Below are positions 15,601 through 25,430 of a stretch of DNA of 64,000 nt, one piece after another. Numbering within the stretch: position 1 is the first letter of the stretch; the number at the start of each line of letters is the position of its first letter. Below the pieces are notes generated by a model. The model searched no databases and was not told where the DNA came from. It was given only the letters and a program-made list of their open reading frames with translations. Made by a program: the position numbers and the translations under genes. The DNA lies in the NCBI RefSeq assembly GCF_949628215.1, contig NC_134278.1:32692115-32756114 (forward strand), read 5' to 3'. This stretch comes from Phalacrocorax aristotelis (taxonomy: Eukaryota; Chordata; Aves; Suliformes; Phalacrocoracidae).

Positions 15601-18600
15601 AGCTGCACCCAGCCAGAAGGCTGAAGTCAAGTTCTTGCCCTCATCCCTTTTTTCTTCTCCTTGAGCGGAACTATTGGTTGAAGAAAGCTAAACTTTTTGT
15701 AACATGATCTTTGGCAGCCAAACTCAGGGATTGAATCCAGAGGGCCAAACTTGCCTGTACAGCTTGAACAATTCTGGAATACGTTTAAGCCTTGTGGGAT
15801 CCATTCTACACGTAGTCACATTCAAAAAAGTTGTTATCCAGAAGCAAAATTCTTCAGAAGTTAGTGATTTTGGAGACACACCAAAATAATTGAACTGGAG
15901 ACAAAAGATCCAGCATTGTCAAAGCTCCTTTCAATTTCCATGTGTAGGCTTTTTTCAAACTGGCAAGCTCAAGCCCTTTCAGTTGTAAAGACGCATGCAC
16001 TAATACAGAGCACATGAAAAATCCAAGTGAGCACACTCCTTAAAGATTGTACATGATAAGACTTGAGGTTTAACACTTGCTTTATCAGTTCTCTTCCAAC
16101 CGCCTAAACTCTCATGGAATATGGGCTTGATGACATACCATAAACACTTCATTTTTCTATTATCTCAGAAATCAGCATCACCTTCCTCCATGTTACTATA
16201 GTAAGACTTCCAGTAGGCCACTTTACATTAAGCTTCTGCAGTTCACTGTCTGAAATAAATTAGATTATCACCCAACCGGAATTTGAGCAGAAAATTACAC
16301 ATGCATTTTGTCATTTAATCAGCAAAAAGAATGAAAGTTATTTTAGCAGAAGGGACAGAAGCAACACCTTAAGTTAAATGTCTGTCAGGTACACAGTAAG
16401 CCCGATCTTTGAAAACTGTCAGGCTCAAACCCAACAGCGTTTCAACTGAAAAATCTCTAAGCATTTGTATAATAGCACACCATGAAAGAATTTGATCATA
16501 ATAAGTTAAGAATATGTACACAGAATATTAAAATGTTTAAATTGCCTCGTGTCAAGAATTAAGGAAATGCATTGCTTTAATTACGCCTAAGGGAAAAGCA
16601 AAACTGAGCTGAACAGGTGGCACTATTTACTTCCAAGTAAGTATTTGAAAAAGGTCTCTCCTACGAGCAGGGACAATCAAAACCCACACCAACCAAGAAT
16701 AAGCAACAAAAGCAACTACATTACAGCATATTAGAATACTGAGATGTTCTCTCACATTAAAAGATGTAAAGATGTACACAATGGTGAAATGTGCCTATGT
16801 GCCTGAACTTACAAACTTCGCACTACTCTGCACAAGAACACATACTATTAAATTGGCTTGCATTACATCATATCTATTATGTCAGCTCTCAGTCAGCTGC
16901 TGAAGCCCCTCACACAAACTAGGGAGGTAAAAATCCTTATTCTAACTGGCAAACTATCCATATGCACACATCATCAGCAACTCAAAAGCAGTAAACAGTT
17001 CACCTGAGCTGTTTCAAAAGCTAGTAACAGCAGCATTGTCTTATCAAAAGCAAGAAGCACTGCTACCTAGTAAGTGTCAGAGCTCTGACATTCTCAGCAC
17101 CAGTGCTGATATATCAAGTTGATAGGTACGTGAATTTGCTGGACAAGCACATCCAGGACTCAGCTGAGAACTCATCTTGACAGCCTCTAGGCCTAGTCTG
17201 TCATATTCTCCACCCATTACGGCCCAAGCTTACAATATATACAAGCAAATACCTTAGAAGCACAAAAGATTAGGAAAGTGAGAATTCAAACTGCTGTTGA
17301 GGGCAGTAATAAGATGTGAAAATGTGACCACAAATTCTCTTAAGACCTGCAGAATTCAGGCACTCTGCACTGTTGTGCTGTACTTCATTCTGTTCCGTGC
17401 AGTTTAGCAAGTATACATCATATCACCTTTAAAATACCTGTAACAATGCACTGTATTGATAGACAATAGAATCAACATATTGCAAGGATATGTGCAACGA
17501 GTATGATGGCCTACGTTAAGCAATTACTCTTAAGTATTCCTTAACACAAGCCATGTTGAAGGACTTAGGAAATTTAAATACAGTTACAAGTATAAAAAGC
17601 AAATGGATCAGTAAAATGTTGCTACATAAATACTGATATCTGAAAAGGCAGTTTAAGACAGTTCCAATTTACCTAAAACCAAAGCTCCCTCAAGATTCAC
17701 ATTATAATTACATTCACAGAAAATTAGTTATGAGGAACACTTGCTTCCCCCAGAAATCATTGAGCAAAGACTTCTCCAGCAACTGTGTCCAGTTAGTGAC
17801 TTATGTTAACATATTTCAACAGAATGGTACTAATTAAACTGTACAGATAACTTCCCCAAATGAAAGGAGTACAAGCTAATCTGACATTTTTGACCTTCCC
17901 CAGTTTATGGTAAGGGAATGGCCCTGAATTTCATGCTTTTGTCCCTGTTAAAGGGGACATTCTTAATGTCACTGCTGGACCCTGCAAGAATTTCATGAGT
18001 ACCCAGTAAAGATAGCTCCCTTCTCTGCAAATGTACTATAACAGAGCTTAAAGTGGTATAACATGCCAGCTTCCAGTGTTTGTCATGTTTCAAACATAGA
18101 TGAAGGCGTCATTCTTCTGATTAGCCTCTCCCAAAGCTTAGCCAACAAAAGGAAGATACAATGCCAAAGACTGGAAGGTGGGTCATAGCTTAGTTAAAGA
18201 AATTTCATATCCAGGTCTCTCTTCCAGCCTGTTACCTCCAAAGTGGGACAGAGCCAGGATTTTGACTGCCAGATGAAGAGTAACATCCAGAAACATGCAT
18301 ATCTCAGCACATCTGGCTACCGTGAATGTTTTGGCCAAGTACTGTTAGTTCACAAGTAGTAATTCCTACTCAGGACAGGAAGCATGGTCTCAGTCGATAA
18401 TGATTTCTCAGTTAACACCTTCTAAAATAAAATCTGACATTTCTAGTGAATCCATATTCTAGGTGGCTACTAATGACTTTCCCCCAAGATGCAAAAACCT
18501 TAATAGAATGGTCTGCAAAAAGGATCTCCTATTAAACAGATGATACTACTTCAGTCATTAAGGAGATAACTAGCTTTTAACAGTTCAGGCAGATACCCAA

Positions 18601-21600
18601 GGTTTGCAAGTTAGTCAGTCTAGCCAGACTGAAAGAAATGCCACTGGCTTTTAACTTCATGTAGTAGCAAGAATCTATACATTTCAAAAAGAAAACTTTT
18701 CATCATCTCCCCACCTTCTGCTGCAACAGCAATAGAATAACAAAGACAGCATGGTGAGGATGATGCCCTTGTTTCAAGCAGTCTTCCTGCTGCAAGACAG
18801 CATCAGCTATGTTGTAAATATTTATGAGACTTCTGGGTCTGACCTAGAGATCTTGGGTCTTTCAGCTAAGGTGAGGTTTTCTGTTCCTAAGTGCTTGTTA
18901 TAGATCAAACCAGCTTTCAGATCAAACAGATCAGATCCAACTGGATGTATTTGAAGTCAGTCGTGCAAACTAAAGCGTTGTCAGCGCAAAGAGCCAAAAC
19001 CTTAAAGATAAAAGTGGTGCTGGCAAATATTAGGACTTTGCTTACAAGGTAATACTCAACTTCTTTTGATTAGTACTAGAACCAAAAGCCTGCTTTCCTA
19101 CTTAACAGCACTATGAATTGAAGTACTTTTTGTAGTAAAGAGTATTTATCTTAATTGAAACATGTATAAACAGTACATTTGGCTTAACAGTCCTGTCAAA
19201 ATGGACAAAGTCTCAAGGTTAACAAAGGCTGACCAACACATAGTATATGGCCCTTGTCAAGGAAGACACTTCAGAACCCATGATGGGAAAGGGCTACATA
19301 ACACTGTTTTAAGTGAACTGATCCAGAAATCACCACCATTTTGGCAGCCTTCAGAGAAGGCTAATCTGCCTGGGTACCACACTAAAGACAATTAAGCCAA
19401 TCCTTGTAGCCGGGACATACCTTCACCAGCCACCAAACACGCAACTCATAACGAGAACTTTGAACCACCAGACTTTATGATTAAAAATCAAGCATTAAAA
19501 ATTAACTGCAAGTCCACATATAGTACCTCTTCCTTGTAAGTTGACCATCCTTTCTAACACCAATACTGGGAATTACAGTTGGGAGGTAGAAGAAAAGAGT
19601 ACATACAGCAAAAAGGATTGTTTACCTCGTATCTGGATAACTGCCACTACTCTTTCGGCATAAGCTCTGAAGTCATCCACTTGGAAGGTTTGTTGATGAA
19701 CTAATGATCTGTCTACAGGGACTATTATCCACATCTGCTACCTGGATCTGCCTCAAAAAAACTAGTAAGGAGAAGAATCTAGTGAAGACTTAACTCACTC
19801 TGGCCATCCAAAACAAAGGATTCTTGCCAGAGTCATAGCCCTTCAGACCCCAGCACCAGATATAGGGCTGTGGAGGTGCTGGGTTTCAAAGAACAGTCCA
19901 GAGGAAGGGCAGTAGTCCCTCTTGGAAATATTCTGAACCTAACCTAGTCTGTCCTGCTTGTGAAGCAGCAGCAGAAAAGAAGCACATTACCCAGGACAGC
20001 GTTAAAAGTTTTATTAAGATCCCACATTAAGATGCTGTCAACCCCCTAACTTGACATTCCTCCTAAACTGAAATTACCAAATCAATAAAACTGTGTGTTT
20101 ACATACAGGCTTGTATGTCCTGACTGATTTCAGATCCATTCAACTTTATCAGGAAGGCCACATTAATATTTCCATATCACATTTTCAACACAAATGTATT
20201 AGTATCATAAGACCTCATGTTATTTCTGCAAAGCTAGAAACTCGTTCAGCTGAGCCTTAAGAGAAAAGGAAGAATCCTTCTGCAAGGCAACATGGAGCAA
20301 TTTTACTTCAACTGGCCATCAGCCGCATCTACAAGCACTAGGATCTAAGCAGGACCTCAGAAGCAGAGGCAAAGGTACCTTAAAGAAAGTTACTTACCAT
20401 GAGCACAAAAGCTTGCTTTCAGGTAGAGTTTTTAAACAGAATCTACCTACACCACCATATCACACCATGTGCCATTAACAAAGAAATCTAGCTCAAGAAA
20501 AACAGCATTTTAAGAAGATTGATTTCCCTTCTATTAATCATACTTCCTTAAATAAGACTGTAGTAACCACATGGCCACATTTGGCCTCCTATTCTCCTCG
20601 CACATTTGTTTCTCAAATCAGGGAATGCATACATTGACAAAATAGGTCTCCTTTGCAACAGGAAATTCTGCCTAATCCCCAGCAGATGTGCATTTCTCAG
20701 CTGGGCCTAGTTACATCGTTATTTCTCTACTTAGTCAGGCTCAATATATTTTGTAAAACACAGTATTATTCTCATTGATCTGCTAGTACCATGACATATA
20801 AATGTGTCTTCCATCTTCTATATCCATTCTACTTCTGAACAAGCAAGGTCTGAAGATAAACCTTTAAAAATAACACTGAATAGCTTAATTTATTCTGTGT
20901 TACTGCTGAGCGATGAACACTACGAAAGTCATGTCACAGCTCAATTCTAAAGGCTTCTTACAACTTGCATGTACATAAGCACCAGCCAAAAGGTACTGTA
21001 TGGGCTGCAATCTAGTTCTGAAGCATTATCAGAGGTCCGGCAGGACCTAGGTTTTCCTTTGGAAATAGGGCTGGAAGGGAATACTGGTTTTGAGTCTAGT
21101 GTACAAGCATTTACCATCTGCCCACTCTCTCATTTGTTTCAGGATCATCTCTTTTACTACAGGTCCAGGTAGGCTCCAGACCAAACTAAGCTGTTATTCA
21201 AGCTATTAATATGCTCCAGTTTGACCCATTTTTAATGGTAACATCCTCACAAAGACACTGGGTCACTACCTTCAGGAACCCTCCTCAAAAATTAAGAAGG
21301 CCAATATTTTCAGCAGTGGGAAGAACTCTTACTTACAGTAATGCTTAGAGCAGACTACAGGGAGTACTCATCTCATTAAGAACTCACTTTGCACAGCAAC
21401 CCCCTACAGCTTAAGTTTCTAAAAACAGTAGTTCAGTTAAGGCCAAGAAGAGATACTACTGTATTCCCCTCCCCCAAGGATTTTTCCAGCCTTTCCCTCC
21501 TTAAAAAAAGCATGCTTATTAACTCTGGTTTTACATTATAGATAAAACACAATTAATCTCTACAAGTCTTAAGATTTCAGTACCAGAATAGGAGAATGCT

Positions 21601-22948
21601 AGCAAAAAAAATCAAAATAATCTTAAACTACAAGTGGGCAACACAGTCTGTTTTTGACCAAAGGGGCAACAAATTCCATTCTATAACACCCCAGTATGAT
21701 GCACTAAAACCAGCAACATTTGATATTTATTTGTATCTTCAGGATGGTATACACAGTCCTTTTAGCACAACAGAAGGAATGAGCATTTGGAAATGAGCAG
21801 AGTATTGAAAATACATAGTAGAAGTGAAAACTGAAATCCAGTTCAAATAACAAACAGAGCTCAGTGTTGCATTCACAGGACTAGCTCCCGCTTTCCAAGA
21901 AATCCTTAGGCACTAGAACAGGTACTAGCATTAGTTTTAAACACTTTGACAACCCAAGAACATCCTCTTTTAACACAAGTGCTTCTTTTGAAGAGGCAAT
22001 TAATATTTTTTAAAGTCCATACCTTAAATGTACCATTTTGATTTTTCATATACGAAACCAAAAAGATGTCCACTGGTAGTAGCGCTGATGAAATAAGAGC
22101 AACTGCCAATGCAAAGATAGCTGTTATGGTAGAAATCACTTCGCTTTCCCGCCGACTCTGATACTTGCGCACGTAAACCCAGCAGAAGATTAGAATAGCC
22201 TGAAATACAGAGATAAAGGTAGTTACGCGTTAATAAGACCGGTAGAAAGCAGGTACGGAAGTCAGACGCGGTATCTCGGTGTTGACGACTAGCAGAGCAT
22301 CAACACGCTTTTTGCCTCAGCCCTAAGCAACAGCGTTATATTCACCACACGCAACTCACGATATTCAAGAAGCACTCGGACAACGCCCTCAGACACACGG
22401 TGTGAATTCTGGGGTTGTCCTGCGCAGGGACAGGAGTTGGACTCGACAATCCTTGCGGGTCCCTTCCAACTCAGGACATTCTGTGATTCACTCGGTACCT
22501 TCACTAGCAACAGCCCGAGCGGCACCGCGAGCAGCGCTCCGACACGACACAGGCTACAGCCCAAACGAGCACCGCGGAGCGCCCCGGCAGGCGGGCGAGA
22601 CAGCCCCGCACCCTCCGCGCCGGGCTCTGCCGAGCCTTACGGCGTCACCCACCGCCGCGGCGCCGGCGGGAGTCGCAGGGCAGCGCCAGCCCGGGGGCCG
22701 GGCGGGAAGCCCAGGGCCGGAGGAGGGCGGAGGCACCGTCCCGTCCCGGCCGGGGACGGCTGAGGAGAGACAGGAGAGGACGGGGATGGTGAAGGTGCCA
22801 CCACCGCCCCGGAGAGAGGAAGGAAGGGGAAGGTACGTATGGCCGGGGCAGCCCTACGGGCGCCGGTGCCGGGAGCGGCGCCTCTCACCAGCAGCGCCAG
22901 GCCAAAGAGGCACCATCCCGTCAGCAGCTCTGAGGCGGCCGCCGCCAT
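576..22948 (-). CDS. LMBRD1: LMBRD1 5' part: lysosomal cobalamin transport membrane protein (exons 1-6, runs off left edge)
   Basis: Six exons on the minus strand join in frame (22948-22889, 22199-22023, 12939-12879, 7078-6981, 5989-5922, 664-576) and give about 184 N-terminal residues closely matching vertebrate LMBRD1 as I recall it. LMBRD1 is a multi-pass lysosomal membrane protein of the LMBR1 family. It works with ABCD4 and MMADHC to move vitamin B12 from the lysosome to the cytosol, and it is mutated in the human cblF defect. The visible part holds the first hydrophobic segments: one across the exon 1/2 junction, one in exon 2, one in exon 4 and one in exons 5-6. It also has the acidic EEKDEDD loop and NQNGT and KNST glycosylation sequons. 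All junctions have AG acceptors and GT donors with compatible phases. The remaining two thirds (human protein about 540 residues) lies beyond position 1. Confidence 0.97.
665..5921 (-). other. LMBRD1: LMBRD1 intron 5
   Basis: About 5.3 kb of AT-rich intron between exons 5 and 6. Its short open frames on both strands look random. I see no recognisable repeat, RNA gene or exon. Confidence 0.85.
5922..5989 (-). CDS. LMBRD1: LMBRD1 coding exon 5
   Basis: A 68-bp exon between acceptor TTAATATACAG and donor GTAAGT. It reads [20 protein letters not shown], then LI, plus two bases of a Gly codon completed in exon 6. An alternative acceptor three bases later (CAG repeated) would drop the Gln. The human QIK suggests the longer form is used. 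Confidence 0.94.
6343..6394. repeat. AT-rich (AATTATT-type) low-complexity tract
   Basis: A short run of imperfect TAATTATTAATAATTATTAA repeats in LMBRD1 intron 4. It is a simple repeat with no evident function. Confidence 0.7.
6981..7078 (-). CDS. LMBRD1: LMBRD1 coding exon 4
   Basis: A 98-bp exon (two bases completing a split codon plus 32 codons) between acceptor TTTCTCCTAG and donor GTAAGT. It encodes the hydrophobic segment [20 protein letters not shown] followed by the acidic [12 protein letters not shown] loop. In human the loop is EEKDDDDTSKC, so only the loop has drifted. Confidence 0.95.
7079..12878 (-). other. LMBRD1: LMBRD1 intron 3 (contains a CR1 fragment)
   Basis: About 5.8 kb between exons 4 and 3. 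It contains the CR1 copy at 7759-8414, in the same orientation as the gene. The rest is AT-rich and unannotatable by eye. Confidence 0.85.
7759..8414 (-). mobile_element. CR1 LINE 3' fragment, end of ORF2
   Basis: On the minus strand the sequence decodes, with no stop over about 165 codons, to the C-terminal part of CR1 ORF2. Landmarks are [26 protein letters not shown] and RTRGNGDKL. The right-hand end of the plus strand reads as the usual CR1 3' tail in reverse (ATCACAGGATCCCAGGTTGG). It is 5'-truncated, as is normal for CR1, and the endonuclease and most of the reverse transcriptase are missing. TAAGTGA occurs immediately on both sides (7752-7758 and 8415-8421) and may be a target-site duplication. 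It sits in LMBRD1 intron 3, sense to the gene. The long open frame suggests a fairly young copy. Confidence 0.92.
12879..12939 (-). CDS. LMBRD1: LMBRD1 coding exon 3
   Basis: A 61-bp exon between acceptor TTTATTACTAG and donor GTAAGT. It reads [20 protein letters not shown] plus one base that completes a Thr codon with exon 4. It matches the human segment that follows NQNGTFK, and ANVS is a further sequon. It is too short to stand out as an open reading frame and was found by following the LMBRD1 frame. Confidence 0.95.
12940..22022 (-). other. LMBRD1: LMBRD1 intron 2 (contains a CR1 fragment)
   Basis: About 9.1 kb between exons 3 and 2, the largest LMBRD1 intron here. One CR1 fragment (14457-14950) is visible. 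I see no further exon, RNA gene or mobile element in the remaining AT-rich sequence. Confidence 0.85.
14457..14950 (-). mobile_element. CR1 LINE 3' fragment (older copy)
   Basis: The plus strand begins with the reversed CR1 tail (ATAGAATGGTTTGGGTTGGA) and continues through the CR1 3' UTR and the end of ORF2. The reading frame is broken: only about 80 codons remain open, including [16 protein letters not shown]. It fades out near a CACAGAGCTGGACACAGTAC motif typical of CR1. It is degraded, 5'-truncated and inside LMBRD1 intron 2. Confidence 0.88.
22023..22199 (-). CDS. LMBRD1: LMBRD1 coding exon 2
   Basis: 59 complete codons between acceptor CTGTATTTCAG and donor GTATGG (phase 0 on both sides). 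The protein runs from [20 protein letters not shown] through the hydrophobic [20 protein letters not shown] to [10 protein letters not shown]. The [10 protein letters not shown] loop and the second membrane segment are almost identical to human LMBRD1 as I recall it. NQNGT contains an N-glycosylation sequon. This is the most strongly conserved stretch in the window and fixes the gene identity. Confidence 0.97.
22403..22491 (+). mobile_element. CR1 LINE 3'-terminal fragment
   Basis: About 90 bp matching only the extreme CR1 3' end: GGAGTTGGACTCGACAATCC, then GGGTCCCTTCCAACTCAGGA, then ATTCTGTGATTC. It is in plus orientation, in LMBRD1 intron 1 and at the edge of the CpG island. Confidence 0.85.
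22889..22948 (-). CDS. LMBRD1: LMBRD1 coding exon 1
   Basis: Twenty codons starting at ATG 22948-22946 and reading [20 protein letters not shown], ending at donor GTGAGA (22888 downward). The start has a good context (AAG before ATG, GCG after). It matches the recalled human N-terminus in position and in the GWC-FGL core, so I prefer it to the in-frame upstream ATG at 23047. The hydrophobic end begins transmembrane segment 1, completed by exon 2. It lies inside a CpG island. Confidence 0.93.
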
Positions 22949-22950
22949 CT
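22941..22950 (-). promoter_or_regulatory. YY1-type motif over the start codon
   Basis: The minus strand reads AAGATGGCGGC across the LMBRD1 start codon. This motif is common at first exons of broadly expressed genes, where it binds YY1 and sets transcription start and level. Confidence 0.5.
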
Positions 22951-23003
22951 TCGCTTCCGTCAGCAACAGCGTACCCACCCCCCGCGAGGCGGGGACTTTT
23001 AAC

Positions 23004-23015
23004 GGGCGGGGCGGG
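23004..23015. promoter_or_regulatory. Double GC box (Sp1-type)
   Basis: GGGCGGGGCGGG about 56 bp upstream of the LMBRD1 ATG. Confidence 0.6.
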
Positions 23016-23069
23016 CACGACGTCACCATGGGGACCGTGCCTAACAATTGCGGGGCGCGCCGCGGGGTG

Positions 23070-23077
23070 TGACGTCA
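23070..23077. promoter_or_regulatory. Consensus CRE
   Basis: A perfect palindromic TGACGTCA, the CREB/ATF consensus, about 120 bp upstream of the LMBRD1 ATG. A 7/8 match lies about 50 bp closer. Use in vivo is inferred. Confidence 0.55.
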
Positions 23078-23733
23078 TGTGCCTGTGACGGCGGTGTTCT
23101 CTCTTTAGTTAGCCCGTGGCTCCTGTCCTGATTTGGCGTGTCCCGCTATCGGCATAGTGAACAACAGTGAGGGGCTGGTAGCCAGGGCCTCGCCACGCAG
23201 GGACTGCCTGCCGCGTTACTTTGTGACGCCAGAGAGGCGCGGCCGGCGGGGAGAGGTGACAAGAGCACCTCCCACGCCCGGGGCTCACCGCCGTCCCGCG
23301 ACCGAGTTCGGCGGTCGGGGAGGGAGGCAGAAACGGGGGTATTAGGGTGCATCAGGGTGACCCCTTCATCCCTCTGGGTGGGCAGGCGCGGAGTGTGGGT
23401 GAGCGGCCACCTGCTGCGGCCGGGCGCCCTCATTCCCTGCTCCCGCGTGGGGTTTGCCTGCCCGTCCCCTCCCGGAGCCGGGAGGCAGGGCAACGCTCGG
23501 TCCCTGGGGGCTCCCGCTTATCGGGCAGCGGGAGAGGAAAAGGGGGCTTGGGGAAAGGTAGAAGGTGCACTAAGAGTTGTCGAGCACTTCCAGTTTTATG
23601 ATTGTTGCTTTTCTCCGTAAAAGTACCTAAAATAATTCCCTACGTCCCGTACAGCTTCCTAAAGGCGCCTGGCAGGTGTGCAGGCTTTGCTGGCGCTTCG
23701 TACCCCCGCGGACTCACGTGGAGACATTTTCGC

Positions 23734-23751
23734 GGGGGGGGGGGGGGGGGG
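23734..23751 (+). repeat. Homopolymer run of 18 G
   Basis: Eighteen G in a row inside the CpG island. It could form a G-quadruplex, and its length may be inexact because such runs are error-prone in sequencing. Confidence 0.9.
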
Positions 23752-23999
23752 AGGAAAAGGAGGGGCAGCCTGTGAATGTCAAGGTGCGCACGAGTTTGGG
23801 TGGGTGGAGCCTTGCCCAGCGGCCGCGAGGGCTGCGTTCATGAGGGGAGCGCGGCGGGTGGGGGAGTCGTGCACCCCAATGCCGTGGCCCAGGGCTTGAC
23901 TTTACCGCGAGGGGGCTGAGGAGCGGGGGGGGTGGGGGTCGCTGGGAGGCTCGTGCCCTCGAGCGCGGTGGGTGGTCTCACCCTGGAGCAACCCCCGCC

Positions 24000-25430
24000 T
24001 CTGGGAGCTTTGGGGTCCGGTGGTGCTCAGGGAGCTCGTAGCCTTCAGCATGTGGTTTGGTGGCGCGGGGAGTGGGAGCGGGCTTAATCCTCAATTTGCT
24101 GTGAGTGCTTCGTGCAGGTGAGGTGCCTGGGAGTGCCCGGGGGGTGTGGGTTGCTGTTTGGTGCATGGGCAGCTTGGGTGAAAACGTGCACGAGCTTTAT
24201 TAGTTCATCGGCATCGGTACAAGAGGCTCACAAAGCTGCCGGAAGGGACCTGCCATGGCACAGGGGTGGCCACGTTCTCGTCCTGAAGCAGTAGGTGCCT
24301 CCGCTATGTTTCCGTTTGCTGTGAGAGCAAAGGTACTCGTGTGCCAAGACCTTGTTGAGATTCGGGCTGTTCCATAGCCTTGTGAGAAGGGACAGTTTGG
24401 GGCCGGGGGAGCGCGGCCCGGGCATGGCAAGCTTCCAGCTGCTGTGAGGCCACTGTGGGTGATGGGCTTGTGGTGGCAACAGTGCTCGTGAGCTAAGTGG
24501 TGAGGTAGCTTAGAGGCCAGGTGAGAGGTGGGACTTCTCATGGGCTCATAGCCTTGAGAGAAGTTATCTCCTGGTGAAAGGGTTGTGAGAGCCTCACCCC
24601 AGGCAGATTTTAGTCTTTGCTGAGCTTCAATTTATTACGAGGGCTGTGTTTGAGACAGTACTATATCCAGGACATCTGAGCTGTGTGTTTGGGTGGACTC
24701 ATTCTCTCAGGAGAAGGTATCTGGCAATGTATGTGGTGGAACAGCTTTGTCATGATGTGGCTGACATCTTTGGGCTTCAGCTTACTGTGAAAGGGTTGTG
24801 ATGGCGCTCACAAGCTACACATGACGTGGTTGCGGGTGGCAGGAGTTTAGATAGGCTTGCATCTTTGCAAGAAGTGACCTGTGTTTGGGAGAACAGGAGA
24901 ATGGGAAGCTTCCCCTTAGAGCAGTGGACACATGCTGTACTTTTCTGTTTGTTGTCAGGGCAGTGTGGAGGGCCCTGGCACGTGGCAGCATTCATGAACC
25001 AAGTGATGATGGAGTTGAGAAGGGTCCTGGAGAGCTTGTAAACCTTGGAGGTAGCTACCTGCAGGGGGTATGTTTGCTCATGGATGGAAACTTTGCTTGT
25101 AGGGGCAAATACATTTACCATGTGGTAACTTACTGTGAAGGCAGTGCAGGTGGAAGCAGAGTGCAGTGGTTTCTCACAAGCTGCCTGGATGGTTGGTTGG
25201 TCACAGGTGTAGTTTTTAGGTGAGCTTGTAGCATTGTAAGAAAGGGCCTGCTGGTAGAGAGAGACATGTTGTTTGGAAGGCTGTTTCTGGAGGGGCAGGA
25301 GCTTATGGTGGGTTTCCATTTGGTGTGAAGTTGCAGGCAGGTGGCTGTGTAATGGCCGTGGTGCTCATGAGCCAAGTGAAGGATAGTTCATGGCAATCTA
25401 GGTGGGCTTGTAGTTTGATGAAAAAAGGAG
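24000..25430 (+). repeat. Degenerate tandem array, about 175-bp units (about 8 copies)
   Basis: A recurring block order is visible. First is a CTTACTGTGAAGGCAGTG-like block (near 24095, 24315, 24438, 24631, 24781, 24948, 25130, 25316). Next is a GTGCTCATGAGCCAAGTG-like block (24021, 24227, 24332, 24482, 24801, 24993, 25175, 25360). Third is a CTTGTAGCCTTGTAAGAAGG-like block (24375, 24547, 24856, 25035, 25225, 25408). Spacing between starts averages about 174 bp (range about 123-220). The units are diverged, and the left ones are CpG-rich and merge into the island. The array ends abruptly at about 25430 where AT-rich sequence begins. Long open frames inside it, up to 180 codons on the minus strand, reflect repeat composition rather than a gene. 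I know of no named avian satellite that it matches. Confidence 0.75.

Larger units (their letters stand above)
22492..23960. promoter_or_regulatory. LMBRD1: CpG island and LMBRD1 promoter
   Basis: About 1.4 kb of GC-rich, CpG-rich DNA covering LMBRD1 exon 1 and the sequence upstream of it. No TATA box is placed for LMBRD1. The promoter region has a double GC box (GGGCGGGGCGGG, 23004-23015), a CRE-like CGACGTCA near 23019, a perfect CRE TGACGTCA at 23070-23077, and a YY1-type CCGCCATCTT over the start codon. This is the usual make-up of a housekeeping, dispersed-start promoter. Divergent transcription to the plus side is possible but no plus-strand exon is evident. Confidence 0.85.

Noticed and set aside
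22402-23088. 228-codon plus-strand open frame, and others, over the CpG island
   Set aside because: GC-rich DNA has few stops. Low-complexity Pro/Arg/Ala product, overlaps LMBRD1 exon 1 on the other strand.
24777-25319. 180-codon minus-strand open frame
   Set aside because: Lies within the degenerate tandem array, no splice context or family match. Open by repeat composition.
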